Shown: in pieces, positions 52,305 through 62,210 of the stretch
Layout: each line of letters begins with the position of its first letter
Position numbering within the stretch: position 1 is the first letter of the stretch
From: Calditrichales bacterium MX18-03
GTDB taxonomy: Bacteria > Bacillota > Clostridia > Lutisporales > Lutisporaceae
Direction of reading: 5' to 3'
Length of the DNA stretch: 64,000 nucleotides
NCBI GenBank assembly: GCA_021083345.1
Contig: JAJGRE010000003.1
Coordinates: forward strand, 186,001 to 250,000
Notes under the pieces: generated by a model
Database searches by the model: none
What the model saw: only the letters and a program-made list of their open reading frames with translations
Told to the model about the DNA's origin: nothing
Translations under genes and position numbers: made by a program

Positions 52305-53591
52305 TTACAGCTGCTTAAGTGCATTTTCAGCAGCTTCTATCGTTCTTTGTATATCCTCTTCCGTATGGGCATAAGAGATAAACAATGCCTCGTACTGGGA
52401 TGGCGACATATAGATGCCTTGTTCCAGCATGGCAGTGAAGAACTTCACATACTTGGCCGTATCACTCTTGATTGCCGTCTCAAAGCTGGTTACCGGCTCG
52501 CCGGTAAAGAACGCCGTCAGCATGGAGCCGACCCGGTTTACGGTAAGCGGTATGCCATACTTAGCGGCACCCTTCTTGAGGCCTTCCTCCAGTATGCCTG
52601 CAAGCTTATCCAAATGAGCATAGATCTCAGGCCGGTCCCGCAAGATTTTCAATGTGCTGATTCCCGCGGACATGGCCAATGGATTGCCCGAAAGTGTTCC
52701 GGCCTGATAGACCGGTCCTGCCGGAGATATCTTCTGCATGATTTCCTTTTTGCCGCCATAAGCACCGACTGGCAGACCGCCTCCAATGATTTTGCCGAAG
52801 CAGGTGATATCAGGATCAACCCCATATAGGCTTTGAGCCCCATGATACGAGACCCTGAAGCCGGTCATGACTTCATCGATAATCAAGAGGGCACCATAAG
52901 CCTTTGTAATCTCCCTTAGCCCATCCATGAAGGCTTGGCTGGCTGGTACGACGCCCATATTCCCCGCCACCGGCTCGATGATGACACCGGCTATATCGCT
53001 ACCATAAGCCGAAAACATTGCCCGGACGCTTTCCAAATCGTTATACTCCGCCGTCAATGTATTCCTGCTGACATCCACAGTTACGCCGGGGCTGTCGGGA
53101 ACACCGTGGGTCAGTGCGCCGGAACCGGCTTTGACCAGGAGGCTGTCGGAATGGCCGTGGTAATTGCCTGAGAATTTCAGGATCATGCTGCGGCCGGTAT
53201 AGCCTCTCGCCAGACGGAGCGCACTCATGGTGGCCTCTGTCCCCGAGTTGACCATCCTCACCATTTCCACCGATTTTACCGCGTTACAGACCAATTTTGC
53301 CATTTCAAGCTCATTGGCTGTAGGCGCACCATAGGTAGTTCCTTTATACAGCGCATCCTGGATGCTCTTTATTACCTCTTCATGCCCATGTCCCAGAATC
53401 AGCGGGCCCCAGGAGCCGATATAGTCGATGAATTCATTGCCGTCCTCGTCAAAAACCCGGCTTCCTTTTGCCGATTTGATGAAGGGCGGCGTCACATTGG
53501 TGCCCCTGAAGGCCCTGACCGGACTGTTGACGCCTCCGGGAATATACTTCTTGCTTTCTTCAAACAGGCTTATGGATTTTTCGCGTTTCAT
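52305..53591 (-). CDS. hemL: Glutamate-1-semialdehyde 2,1-aminomutase
   Basis: This 428-aa PLP enzyme has [13 protein letters not shown] at the start, a [18 protein letters not shown] phosphate-binding region, [12 protein letters not shown] and the PLP lysine in [17 protein letters not shown]. It converts glutamate semialdehyde from HemA into aminolevulinate (C5 pathway). It lies 27 bases after hemA. Confidence 0.97.
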   Translation of the reverse strand: MKREKSISLFEESKKYIPGGVNSPVRAFRGTNVTPPFIKSAKGSRVFDEDGNEFIDYIGSWGPLILGHGHEEVIKSIQDALYKGTTYGAPTANELEMAKLVCNAVKSVEMVRMVNSGTEATMSALRLARGYTGRSMILKFSGNYHGHSDSLLVKAGSGALTHGVPDSPGVTVDVSRNTLTAEYNDLESVRAMFSAYGSDIAGVIIEPVAGNMGVVPASQAFMDGLREITKAYGALLIIDEVMTGFRVSYHGAQSLYGVDPDITCFGKIIGGGLPVGAYGGKKEIMQKISPAGPVYQAGTLSGNPLAMSAGISTLKILRDRPEIYAHLDKLAGILEEGLKKGAAKYGIPLTVNRVGSMLTAFFTGEPVTSFETAIKSDTAKYVKFFTAMLEQGIYMSPSQYEALFISYAHTEEDIQRTIEAAENALKQL

Positions 53592-53618
53592 ATGCCTTCC
53601 TCCTATTCTTGGCGCTTA

Positions 53619-54863
53619 TTACTGCAGCAGCTCTTGCAGCATGCGTGCATATTGGGTGCCCTCGTTCTGCGGCATTTCCTTTATCTTCAATACCATCTTT
53701 TTCAGCATTCTTCCCGTCAGCTGCAGCGCATAATCCTTTGCTTCGGCGCGCATCAGCCTTTCACCGTATTCCAGCTTATATAGCAGTGCCTCCGCATGCT
53801 CCGTAGCCTGATCATCAACAAAGCTGTCCACCTTGGACAGAAGCTCCCGGATATACAGATCCTCAAGCCATTGCATCAGCTTTTCCACGCCCCCATCCAC
53901 CATTTTTTCGGCTTCACTGACAAGCTTCTGCCTTTTTTCAAAACTATACTCACTGATGTATGTAAAATGATCTATATCATAAAGCGTCACATTTTCCAAT
54001 TCTCCGATTGCCGCCTCGATATCCCTTGGTACGGCCATATCTATCAGCAGTATCTGCTTATTGCGGTTATGCTGCCGGAACGCCTCAAGCTTCAGTACCG
54101 TATGCGGAGCGCCTGTTGCACTGAAAACCGCATCCACCTCTCCCAGAAAATCGTACCTCTCGTCGAATGCAACAAGCTGTACAGCTGGAAATTCTTCCAG
54201 CATCAGGGACGACCTGTCAAGGCTCCTGTTGGCCAGGTAGATTTGGCCGATGCCCTTGCTGTACAGATGCTTCATGGCAATCCGGGATATTTCACCGATA
54301 CCGATGAGGAGTACTTTTTTGTTCTCCAGGCCTTGCAGCTGTTTTTCTGCCAGATCCACGGCTATGGAAGCAATGGAGGTTTTGTTCTGGGACATGCAGG
54401 TATGGGTCTTTATCTCTTTGGCGCAGGTTATGGCATCCCGGAAGACCCGGTTCAGCACACTGTCAGCCGCCTTCAGTTCTATTGCTCTGGTCTGAGCATC
54501 CTTGACCTGGTTCAGGATCTGATCCTCGCCTATGACCATAGATTCCAGCCCTGCAGCGACATTGAAAAGGTGCCTGATTGCCCGCTCATTGTCATAAACA
54601 AAGAACTTCTCCGCTTCGTCAACAGTCAGATTGAAATCCGCATTAAACTGTTTGCGTATACAGTCAACGCCGCCTGCCTCGCTGTCGTAATGAAAATACA
54701 ACTCGGTTCTGTTGCAGGTGGAAAGGATGATGCAGCCCAGAATACCGCTGCTGGTCAAAAACCGGGCATAGTTCTCCCGGTAGCGGCTTTCGGTAAAAGC
54801 CACCTTTCCCCGGAGCTCCAGGTCCCCTTTATGATAATCCAAACCGATACATGCAATACCCAT
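53619..54863 (-). CDS. hemA: Glutamyl-tRNA reductase
   Basis: This 414-aa protein has the catalytic Cys in ILSTCNRTELYFH, the tRNA/substrate segment GLESMVIGEDQILNQVKDA, the NADPH fold VLLIGIGEISRIAMKHL and a C-terminal dimerisation helix. It starts tetrapyrrole synthesis from Glu-tRNA. It abuts the cbiJ stop with no gap, placing the first committed step under the cobalamin riboswitch. Confidence 0.96.
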   Translation of the reverse strand: MGIACIGLDYHKGDLELRGKVAFTESRYRENYARFLTSSGILGCIILSTCNRTELYFHYDSEAGGVDCIRKQFNADFNLTVDEAEKFFVYDNERAIRHLFNVAAGLESMVIGEDQILNQVKDAQTRAIELKAADSVLNRVFRDAITCAKEIKTHTCMSQNKTSIASIAVDLAEKQLQGLENKKVLLIGIGEISRIAMKHLYSKGIGQIYLANRSLDRSSLMLEEFPAVQLVAFDERYDFLGEVDAVFSATGAPHTVLKLEAFRQHNRNKQILLIDMAVPRDIEAAIGELENVTLYDIDHFTYISEYSFEKRQKLVSEAEKMVDGGVEKLMQWLEDLYIRELLSKVDSFVDDQATEHAEALLYKLEYGERLMRAEAKDYALQLTGRMLKKMVLKIKEMPQNEGTQYARMLQELLQ

Positions 54864-55625
54864 CTATGTCCTCCGTTTACCAACTTCTTGCAAAAGCTCA
54901 CTGATAGAACCATACCTGTTGGGGTACTCTATTGCAGGCCGCCGGATCATAATCGCTTTGATCCCGAGCCGCCGGGCAGCCTTTATTTTTTCCTCAGTAC
55001 CGCCCTGGGCTCCGCTGTCCTTGCATATCATGACCGCCGCCTGACATTCCTTCATCATTAAATAATTCATTTCCTCTGAAAAGGGACCCTTCATGGCTAT
55101 GATCTGCTCCGCCTTAAGTCCCAGCCGCTCTATTTCCAAGATGGACTCCGAGACCGGGAGTATTCGGACCCGGACCCTTGACTGGTCGCTGATGCAGGAT
55201 AGGATCTTGCCGGCATGCCGGCTCCCGGTGGTGATGAATACCGTACCGGTCTCGCGTTCCGCTGCTTCACCGGCGTCCTCATAAGTATCACATAAGCGGA
55301 TGTGCTGCCCGTCTGCTTCTGAAGCAGGCCGTTCATAGCGTATGTATGCCACCCCTGTCAACCCGCAGGCTTTTATGGCATTCTCAGATACATCTCCTGC
55401 AAAAGGGTGCGTCGCATCAATCAGTGTGTGTATTCCCCGGTCCCTTAAGAGTGCTGTTAATGCATTCAGATCCTTTCTTCCCCAAATGATTTCACCACGG
55501 AATTCCTTATCCGTTGCCTGAAAGCCATACTCCGTTGCCGTACTGACGATTATCTTGTCTGTCAGTTCATAAAGTGCCTTTGCTATGGCAGTTGCGTCGC
55601 TGGTGCCGCCCAAAATCAGTATCAT
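54864..55625 (-). CDS. cbiJ: Cobalt-precorrin-6A reductase CbiJ
   Basis: This 253-aa protein opens with ILILGGTSDATAIAKAL and has IDATHPFAGDVSENA, RYERPASEAD and the C-terminal KDSGAQGGTEEKIKAARRLGI, all characteristic of CbiJ/CobK, which reduces cobalt-precorrin-6A with NAD(P)H. The ATG overlaps the cbiH stop by 4 bases; upstream ATG-like extension lies inside cbiH. Confidence 0.94.
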   Translation of the reverse strand: MILILGGTSDATAIAKALYELTDKIIVSTATEYGFQATDKEFRGEIIWGRKDLNALTALLRDRGIHTLIDATHPFAGDVSENAIKACGLTGVAYIRYERPASEADGQHIRLCDTYEDAGEAAERETGTVFITTGSRHAGKILSCISDQSRVRVRILPVSESILEIERLGLKAEQIIAMKGPFSEEMNYLMMKECQAAVMICKDSGAQGGTEEKIKAARRLGIKAIMIRRPAIEYPNRYGSISELLQEVGKRRT

Positions 55626-56362
55626 AGTGCATAGCCCCTTGCTGTCACAATTTTTCCGCCGCATAACCTGCTTTTGCTGTTTCCGATGATGACGGTGCAG
55701 AACATATCCACCGACGTATCATCCAGCATCTCCAATGTTGTCGTCCTGACCTGCTGACCTTCACGGTATGCATTTCTGACGACACCCACCGGCGTATCGC
55801 CGCCTCTGTATTGCTCAATCAGTTGAAGCGCTTCCTTCAGATAGTCCGGTCTTGCCTGGCTTCTGGGATTATAGAAGGCGATGGTGAAATCCCCTTCGGC
55901 TGCCATTCTGATCCGGTGCCTGATCTTTTCCCAATCAATCATATAATCACTGAGGCTGATGGTGCAAAAGTCCTCTACGATCGGTGCGCCAAGCAGTGCC
56001 GAACAGGATACGGCGGAAGTGATGCCGGGAATGACTTCCACTGCCACCTCTTCCTGCAGCTTTTCCAGCTCCACCAGCTCCAGAATCAAGCCTGCCATAC
56101 CATATAATCCAGCATCTCCGCTGCATACCATGCCGACAGTTCTGCCTTCCCGCGCCTGCCGGATTGCTTCCCGGCAGCGGTCCTTTTCCTGTCCCATACC
56201 GTTCCGGATCAAGGTCTTGCCGCTGCAAAAAGGCTCAATCTGGTCGATATATACCGAATACCCTACCAGTACATCGCAGCCTTCGATGCATCGCCTGGCT
56301 CTGATGGTCATATTGTCTTCGCCGCCCGGACCCAGTCCGATGGCATATAGCTTACCTTTCAT
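55622..56362 (-). CDS. cbiH: Cobalt-precorrin-3B C17-methyltransferase CbiH
   Basis: This 246-aa tetrapyrrole methyltransferase has LYAIGLGPGGEDNMTIRA, VGMVCSGDAGLYGMAG and PGITSAVSCSALLGAPI, and ends with NSKSRLCGGKIVTARGY, typical of CobJ/CbiH. It methylates C17 and drives ring contraction. It overlaps cbiG by 11 bases. Confidence 0.95.
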   Translation of the reverse strand: MKGKLYAIGLGPGGEDNMTIRARRCIEGCDVLVGYSVYIDQIEPFCSGKTLIRNGMGQEKDRCREAIRQAREGRTVGMVCSGDAGLYGMAGLILELVELEKLQEEVAVEVIPGITSAVSCSALLGAPIVEDFCTISLSDYMIDWEKIRHRIRMAAEGDFTIAFYNPRSQARPDYLKEALQLIEQYRGGDTPVGVVRNAYREGQQVRTTTLEMLDDTSVDMFCTVIIGNSKSRLCGGKIVTARGYAL

Positions 56363-57416
56363 ACAAATCCTCCAACTTTACCTTTTCCATATAGACACTG
56401 AGCGTCATCCCTTCATGGGCTGTCTTGGGCACAAGCTTCTCCCCGCCGCCCGATGCAATACAGGCAGCCGGCTCGCAGACACTGCCCACGCCTATGGTCT
56501 GACGAACAAAATCCGATCCCTGAAAATCCTTTTCTATTTCAGCAATCGCCTGGCGGCCAATTATCTTCATATCCGCTTTCAAGTGAATACTGAGATCAGT
56601 AATCGCTTTTTCTTTTTCCTTAACGTCCACAGTTGCGACTGTTTTAACCGCCCCCAGAGACAGGTTATGCGCTTGAAATACTGCTTTGACAAATTCAAGC
56701 AGCAGCCTGCTGTCAACGCCTTTCCTGCAGCCTACACCGATTACGAGGTTTCGGACAATGAGACTTACTGCGGGCATATCCTGCGGCAGCCCTTCCAATT
56801 CCCTGGTATAGCCTACATGAATCAGGCCATCCGTTATTCTAGTTCCCAAGGCTTTCCGGTCACAGGGCAAAATGTGCTTGATCAGTGGGGCTTCAATACC
56901 TTCGTCACAAACCAGGCCTACTGTTCCGCCGTTAACCATGACGGCTGTCACTGCTTTCGCAGCTTCAAAATCTTCAAGAACAAGGTTCAGCTTTTGTGCC
57001 AGCGTATCAACCGCGTCAATCCCCTGGATATCGGAAGCAGTGGTAATGACAGCACAGCCTCCTGTTATACCCGCTATTTCATTGGCAAGGCGGTTGGCCC
57101 CTCCGATATGGCCAGAAACCAGACTGATGGCGAACCTGCCTGCTTCGTCGGTTACAACCACCGCAGGATCCGTCTGCTTTGACCGGAGCCAGGGTGCAAT
57201 ACTTCTGACAGCAATGCCGCATGCCATGATCAGGACGATTTCCCTGTACTCGGAAAAAAGCCTGCCGGCCAAGTCCTTAACGCTTGTGTTGAAAGGCATG
57301 AAGGTGCTTTCGGTGCAGTATTTTTCCAGTACATAGATATCGCAGGACAGCGCGCTATTCAATTTGCCTGCCAGTTGTGCCCCTCTCCTGGTCACTGCAA
57401 CGACAGCTTTTTTCAT
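56352..57416 (-). CDS. cbiG: Cobalt-precorrin-5A hydrolase CbiG
   Basis: This 354-aa protein has an N-terminal part with IVLIMACGIAVRSIAPWLRSK, a central LVSGHIGGANRLANEIA and a C-terminal CbiG/CobE domain VIGVGCRKGVDSRLLLE. The enzyme opens the delta-lactone and releases acetaldehyde in the anaerobic route, so it is a marker of the cobalt-early pathway. It overlaps cbiF by 4 bases. Confidence 0.95.
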   Translation of the reverse strand: MKKAVVAVTRRGAQLAGKLNSALSCDIYVLEKYCTESTFMPFNTSVKDLAGRLFSEYREIVLIMACGIAVRSIAPWLRSKQTDPAVVVTDEAGRFAISLVSGHIGGANRLANEIAGITGGCAVITTASDIQGIDAVDTLAQKLNLVLEDFEAAKAVTAVMVNGGTVGLVCDEGIEAPLIKHILPCDRKALGTRITDGLIHVGYTRELEGLPQDMPAVSLIVRNLVIGVGCRKGVDSRLLLEFVKAVFQAHNLSLGAVKTVATVDVKEKEKAITDLSIHLKADMKIIGRQAIAEIEKDFQGSDFVRQTIGVGSVCEPAACIASGGGEKLVPKTAHEGMTLSVYMEKVKLEDLYER

Positions 57417-58165
57417 TCCTTAGCACTCCTGTACATATGGCTGAAACCGGCATCGTAGAGCTTTGACAGCTCATACGCTGAATTCAGAAAATCACCGACA
57501 AGGATTTGGGCAAACCGCTCTATTTTTTCTTCACGCACTTTTTCTGCGATATCCTTGAGTGTTCCTCTTACAATCTTTTCATCCGGCCAGGTGGCTTTAT
57601 AAACGACTGCGATAGGTGTATCGTCGCTATAACCGGCTTTCAGCCTTTCCACCACTTTCTCCAGGGCTTGCACCGACAGGAAAATGGCCATAGAAGCTTT
57701 GTGCTTGGCCAGTTCTTCCAGCTTGCCGCCTTCCGAAGTTCCTGTCCTGCCCTCAAGCCTGGTGATGATGAGGGTCTGTGAAACGCCGGGGAGTGTGAAC
57801 TCTGCCTTTACTCTTGAAGCTGCTGCCAGGAAAGAACTGACCCCCGGTATGATCTCATACTGTATTCCCAGCTTGTCAAGGGCATCCATCTGTTCCTTGA
57901 TGGTTCCATAGAGAGAGGGGTCTCCCGTATGAAGCCTGACCACCGTCTTTCCGCTGGCTGCCCCTTCCTGCATGACTGTCAACACTTCGTTGAGGTCCAT
58001 TCCTGCACTGTCATAAACCTTCACCTCCGGCCCGCAATAGGCCATCAGCTCCGCATTGACCAGCGAGCCGGCATAAATGACCACATCCGCTTCCTGGAGC
58101 CTTTTCATCCCTTTGACCGTGATCAGTTCCACATCCCCTGGTCCTGCACCTATAAAATATACCAT
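57413..58165 (-). CDS. cbiF: Cobalt-precorrin-4 C11-methyltransferase CbiF
   Basis: This 250-aa protein begins VYFIGAGPGDVELITVKG and has VVRLHTGDPSLYGTIKEQMDAL and PGVSSFLAAASRVKAEFTLPGVSQT, typical of CobM/CbiF. The start is the ATG overlapping the cbiL stop by one base, after GGAGGAAAAGG. The longer in-frame extension is inside cbiL. Confidence 0.96.
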   Translation of the reverse strand: MVYFIGAGPGDVELITVKGMKRLQEADVVIYAGSLVNAELMAYCGPEVKVYDSAGMDLNEVLTVMQEGAASGKTVVRLHTGDPSLYGTIKEQMDALDKLGIQYEIIPGVSSFLAAASRVKAEFTLPGVSQTLIITRLEGRTGTSEGGKLEELAKHKASMAIFLSVQALEKVVERLKAGYSDDTPIAVVYKATWPDEKIVRGTLKDIAEKVREEKIERFAQILVGDFLNSAYELSKLYDAGFSHMYRSAKE

Positions 58166-58863
58166 TATTCCTTTTCCTCCCTTGTGAGTATGACGGATAA
58201 ATACTGCTTCTCTTTTTTCAAACCTTCCGCCACATCCTTCTCTATGCTGCAATCGGGAAAGCCGCACCGCTTGACCAGCACACTGGATTGCAGCAGATTT
58301 TTACTTTCAAGCAGCTCAACCACTTTATCCCCGTGGCGGTAAACCTTCATAAACACAGACCCACCGCTGGCCGATACTGCCTGCTGGATTTTTTCCATGG
58401 GCGCGGTGGCTGGTATGACGGAGAGAATCTCATCCCCTTCCACCAGCTGCCGGTTGGTCCTGGCCGCCGATGCACAGAAGGAGGTGATGCCCGGTATGGT
58501 TTCCACGTCAATATCCGGGTCCAGGTTTTTGACAATATAACCGTAGGTACTATATACAGAAGGGTCGCCCAGGGTGATGAAAGCCGTATTCTTTCCCTTT
58601 CTCACACAGGCGCTTGCCAGTTCTGCAGCCTTCCTGCCTGCTGCATTGATCATCCCGGCATCCGTAACCATGGGAAACTCGAAGCAAACCAGCTCCACCC
58701 CGCTGCCGATATAGTCCTTTGCTATTTCATAAGCGATACTGCCCCCTTGGGCTTTTGCCTCCGGCAGCAGCAGCACATCGATTTCCGATAAGATCCGGAC
58801 CGCCTTGAGGGTCAGAAGCTCCTTATCCCCAGGTCCCACCCCGATCCCGTAAAACTTAGCCAA
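58165..58863 (-). CDS. cbiL: Cobalt-precorrin-2 C20-methyltransferase CbiL
   Basis: This 232-aa protein opens with FYGIGVGPGDKELLTLKAVR and has AFITLGDPSVYSTYGYIVK and PGITSFCASAARTNRQLVEG, all matching CobI/CbiL. The start is a TTG, 7 bases after GGAGG. A 41-base gap separates it from cbiT, the largest space between corrin genes here. Confidence 0.95.
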   Translation of the reverse strand: MAKFYGIGVGPGDKELLTLKAVRILSEIDVLLLPEAKAQGGSIAYEIAKDYIGSGVELVCFEFPMVTDAGMINAAGRKAAELASACVRKGKNTAFITLGDPSVYSTYGYIVKNLDPDIDVETIPGITSFCASAARTNRQLVEGDEILSVIPATAPMEKIQQAVSASGGSVFMKVYRHGDKVVELLESKNLLQSSVLVKRCGFPDCSIEKDVAEGLKKEKQYLSVILTREEKE

Positions 58864-58904
58864 AATACGACCTCCAATAACTTAAATAGTAGCGTTGCAG
58901 TACT

Positions 58905-59483
58905 TTACCTGCAAGCACTGATGATATAGATAGGATTCAACGCCTTCATCATCCACCCCGAAACCTTCTCACCCCGTGCAATACCCACCTGGATACATTC
59001 AATATCCTTGAATCCGCAGGCTTCCAATGCAGTCAGTGCATGAAACGTGCTTTCCAGAAGGATCGTATTGATGACAATAATACCCTCCACTGTCAAATGT
59101 TCCTGTGCATAGCTGATGATTGAAGTAAGATCTTTTCCGCCGCCGCCCACGAAGATTCTGTCAAAGATCTCATCCGGAAGATCCTGCGGGGCTTTCCCAC
59201 AGAATACCGCTGTATTCTTCAGTCCGAAAGCCTCCACATTCAGGCTAGTCAGCCGAAACGCTTCTTCGTTGGAATCCATTGCAATCACCTTGCCCTTTGG
59301 GCATTGCAGTGCAGCTTCCACCGTTATGCTTCCAGTTCCACAGCCGATATCCAATAGTCTGCTGTCTTCGTTGATTCTCAGCTTTGCGATGGAAAGCACC
59401 CTGATTTCCATTTTGGTAATGGGTACTTCACCTCTGACAAAGCAGCTCTCGGGTATTCCCGGTGTTCTATGCTCCCAGTTCAT
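58905..59483 (-). CDS. cbiT: Cobalt-precorrin-7 C15-methyltransferase (decarboxylating) CbiT
   Basis: This 192-aa Rossmann-fold methyltransferase has the conserved GIPESCFVRGEVPITKMEIR entry sequence and the SAM motif LLDIGCGTGSITVEAAL, with FVGGGGKDL later. It methylates C15 and decarboxylates the C12 acetate. The ATG at 59483 overlaps the cbiE end; a TTG three codons earlier is possible. Confidence 0.95.
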   Translation of the reverse strand: MNWEHRTPGIPESCFVRGEVPITKMEIRVLSIAKLRINEDSRLLDIGCGTGSITVEAALQCPKGKVIAMDSNEEAFRLTSLNVEAFGLKNTAVFCGKAPQDLPDEIFDRIFVGGGGKDLTSIISYAQEHLTVEGIIVINTILLESTFHALTALEACGFKDIECIQVGIARGEKVSGWMMKALNPIYIISACR

Positions 59484-60099
59484 TCTTTTCAATCACCACC
59501 ACACACAGATTACTGAAGCTCTGACTGATGATCTCCGAAGGTTTACCGGTTATGATCCGTTCCTCCGGATATGACAGATTTTCTCCCACGGTCATCGTTA
59601 TATTTTCATAGCCGTCCTCGATCAGGTCTTCCGCGATCTTCGCCGGTGTGTTGGTCCTATCTGTCAGGACAAACACCTGCTTCTCCTCTGCCAATACCTT
59701 TGCCAACGCCGCATGCCTTCCATGCAAGCTCAAAAGCTTGCAGTCTTTCCATGACTTTTTCAATCTGCTGAAAAGGTACTGGAAAGAGCTGATTCCCGGC
59801 GTGACCTCCAGTGCGTCCTCTCCGAAACGGCCGGCCAGAAGATCCAGCAGACTGTAAAACCCTGGATCGCCCGTCACAACGGCACATAGCTTTTTTGCAG
59901 CCTTGTTCTCCTCGATGTAACGGATCAAGTCTCCGGTATCGGACCCAAAGACATAACATTCTTTTCCCAGATGCCGGAAAGTATCGAGATTCCTCTTTCC
60001 GCCCATCAGCACATCGCAGGCTTCCATTGCCTTGACCGCTGCAGCGGTAACATACTCAGGCGCTCCGGGGCCGATACCCACTATTGCGATTTTATTCAC
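59467..60099 (-). CDS. cbiE: Cobalt-precorrin-7 C5-methyltransferase CbiE
   Basis: This 210-aa protein begins NKIAIVGIGPGAPEYVTAAAV and has VTGDPGFYSLLDLLAGRFG and PGISSFQYLFSRLKKSW, as in CbiE, separate from CbiT here rather than fused as in CobL. The start is GTG, 8 bases after GGAGGG. The long upstream extension in frame lies inside cbiD. Confidence 0.95.
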   Translation of the reverse strand: MNKIAIVGIGPGAPEYVTAAAVKAMEACDVLMGGKRNLDTFRHLGKECYVFGSDTGDLIRYIEENKAAKKLCAVVTGDPGFYSLLDLLAGRFGEDALEVTPGISSFQYLFSRLKKSWKDCKLLSLHGRHAALAKVLAEEKQVFVLTDRTNTPAKIAEDLIEDGYENITMTVGENLSYPEERIITGKPSEIISQSFSNLCVVVIEKNELGA

Positions 60100-61213
60100 G
60101 GTCAAAACCCTCCAATACTGTTTCTGCCGCTCCCCCGCATGCAAGCTGCGCTGCCATTGAAAAAAGCACCACGCCCACTGCAAAAGCATCAAATACGTAG
60201 CCCTTGCACCTATCGGCGCATTTATCCGCAATGAGTTGGTAGATAGCCTGAAAGCCCAATCTGTCGATCACCGTGACGGCTTCTTCCGTTGTCCGGCACG
60301 ACATGACTTCTGCCAAGCCTTCTTGCGGCATACCCATCACACCCAGGTGGGCAGTCAATATTTCCATACGGGTGTCGCTGATCCGGCTGTGGGTATAGAA
60401 GATTCCCCCTGCAGGCTTCACCAACTTACCCAAATGACCTGCAATCAGCACGTTAGAAAAGCCCATCTCTGCACACTTCTCCAGAGCAAAGCCCAAATAG
60501 TTGCTGACCTTCACAATCTGCTCCGCCTTGATATGCAGCCGGTTCCTGCAGAAATCCTCTCCATAATTCCCCGGGACCAGCGCAATGTGCATAAACCCGG
60601 CTTCCTTCCTGCATGCAAGCTCTATGGCGATAGTATCCTTTATGGCATCCTCGGACATGGGCTCTACGATGCCGCTGGTTCCCAGGATCGAAAGCCCGCC
60701 CACAATACCCAGCTTTGGGTTGTAGGTCTTTAGCGCCAGCCTTTCACCATCAGGTATGGAAAGCTCTATTTCTACCCCGCTGCCCTCAGGCAATACAGCT
60801 CCGACTTCCTTATGTATCATTTGCATCGGAATTGGATTAATGGCTGGATTCCCCGGTTTAACCGACAACCCCGGTTTGGTAACCATACCGACGCCGATTC
60901 CCGTCTTTACGGAGATACCGGGCTCTTCTGACCTTTTCGCTAAAGCATAAAGACGGATGCCGTCTGTAATGTCCGGATCATCTCCAGCATCCTTGACGAT
61001 AAAGCAACCTGCTGCCGTTTCGGTGACATTCGGTTCATGGACATCCAGCTTCAGGCGCCAGCCCTTCGGCGTATCAATCTCCACTTGTTCAACCGTTTTA
61101 GCGGAGTACAGCATCAAGACTGCAGCCTTTGAGGCTGCTGCAGCACAAGAGCCTGTGGTATAGCCTGTTTTCAGTTTTTTCCCGCTTTTATAGACATACC
61201 GGTAATTATCCAA
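60092..61213 (-). CDS. cbiD: Cobalt-precorrin-5B C1-methyltransferase CbiD
   Basis: This 373-aa protein has LKTGYTTGSCAAAASKAA near the N-terminus, DAGDDPDITDG, GGLSILGTSGIVEPMS and VLIAGHLGKLVKPAGGIFYTHS, all diagnostic of CbiD. It replaces CobF in the anaerobic route. The start is TTG; GGGAGG lies about 12 bases upstream within the cbiC end. Confidence 0.96.
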   Translation of the reverse strand: MDNYRYVYKSGKKLKTGYTTGSCAAAASKAAVLMLYSAKTVEQVEIDTPKGWRLKLDVHEPNVTETAAGCFIVKDAGDDPDITDGIRLYALAKRSEEPGISVKTGIGVGMVTKPGLSVKPGNPAINPIPMQMIHKEVGAVLPEGSGVEIELSIPDGERLALKTYNPKLGIVGGLSILGTSGIVEPMSEDAIKDTIAIELACRKEAGFMHIALVPGNYGEDFCRNRLHIKAEQIVKVSNYLGFALEKCAEMGFSNVLIAGHLGKLVKPAGGIFYTHSRISDTRMEILTAHLGVMGMPQEGLAEVMSCRTTEEAVTVIDRLGFQAIYQLIADKCADRCKGYVFDAFAVGVVLFSMAAQLACGGAAETVLEGFDRE

Positions 61214-61841
61214 GTCTTGCTTTTGCCTCCCTTAAAACGGCATTGACGATGGCAACACCAATTGTGCTGCCGCCTTTTCTACCTCTTGAAATGATGGACG
61301 GGATATCGGTCTGCCACAGCGCATCCTTGGACTCAGCCGCCCCCACGAATCCAACCGGAACCCCCACTACAGCTGCCACATCCAGTTCACCCGCCTGACA
61401 TAGCTCCATGATTCTAAACAAGGCTGTAGGCGCATTTCCTATAACGAATACCTTTTTGTCGGTCAGCAATGCCGCCTTGTCCACTGCAGCGATGGAACGG
61501 GTGATCCCTTTTTCTTTAGCCATTTTATATGCTTCTTCACTGTCAACAAAGCACTCGATCTTTATACCCAAGTCATTTGCCAGTTTCTTGCTGATCCCCG
61601 ACTTGATCATGTTTGTGTCGCTAATGATGGTGCAACCGTCAGTAAAAGCCGCCAAAAGCGTTTCCTCAACCCCGGGCTTGAATTCCAGCAGTTCGGCATA
61701 GTCAAAATCTGCTGTGGTATGAATGACCCGCTTGATGATCCTTCCCCTGAAATCGGCTCTGTTCCTGTTCCCCAGCGCTTCGCCGATGATCTCAAAGCTT
61801 CTTTCTTCGATGGCTTCCGGGTTCTTGATGTATTCAAACAT
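61206..61841 (-). CDS. cbiC: Cobalt-precorrin-8 methylmutase CbiC
   Basis: This 211-aa protein has IKNPEAIEERSFEII, RVIHTTADFDYAE with the catalytic His, ISDTNMIKSGISK and GVPVGFVGAAESK, matching CbiC/CobH. It moves the methyl from C11 to C12 to give cobyrinate. It lies 1 base after the cbiX stop. Confidence 0.96.
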   Translation of the reverse strand: MFEYIKNPEAIEERSFEIIGEALGNRNRADFRGRIIKRVIHTTADFDYAELLEFKPGVEETLLAAFTDGCTIISDTNMIKSGISKKLANDLGIKIECFVDSEEAYKMAKEKGITRSIAAVDKAALLTDKKVFVIGNAPTALFRIMELCQAGELDVAAVVGVPVGFVGAAESKDALWQTDIPSIISRGRKGGSTIGVAIVNAVLREAKARLG

Positions 61842-61842
61842 A

Positions 61843-62199
61843 TTAAAGCTCCTTAATATCTTTTATAATCAGCTTTGCAAATTCTTCCTTGATTCCGACG
61901 GGCTGCAGCAGTCTGAATGTGATCTCCCCGTGCTGCTCCGAAGCCTTTTCAATCATTTCCGGAATATCCTCCTTCAAGTGAATGCCGGTGAAAAGGAATA
62001 CCGGATAAACCGTTATATCATTGATGCCTGCTGCCGCAAGCTTGTTTACCGTTTCAAAAAAACCCGGCTGGGCCAGCTCCATAAATGCACCCTCCACCAT
62101 GTTCCCTGAGCTTTTTCTGACAGCTTCCACCAAACCCATAAACTGCGCCTGGGCTTCCCGGCTTCTGCTGCCGTGCCCGATCATAATAATTCCCTTCAT
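61843..62199 (-). CDS. cbiX: Short sirohydrochlorin cobaltochelatase CbiX
   Basis: This 118-aa protein is the small, homodimeric CbiX form. It has IIMIGHGSRSREAQAQF with a catalytic His and YPVFLFTGIHLKEDIPEMI with the second. It inserts Co2+ into sirohydrochlorin, confirming the cobalt-early pathway. No histidine-rich tail is present. Confidence 0.93.
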   Translation of the reverse strand: MKGIIMIGHGSRSREAQAQFMGLVEAVRKSSGNMVEGAFMELAQPGFFETVNKLAAAGINDITVYPVFLFTGIHLKEDIPEMIEKASEQHGEITFRLLQPVGIKEEFAKLIIKDIKEL

Positions 62200-62210
62200 G
62201 CTACATCTCC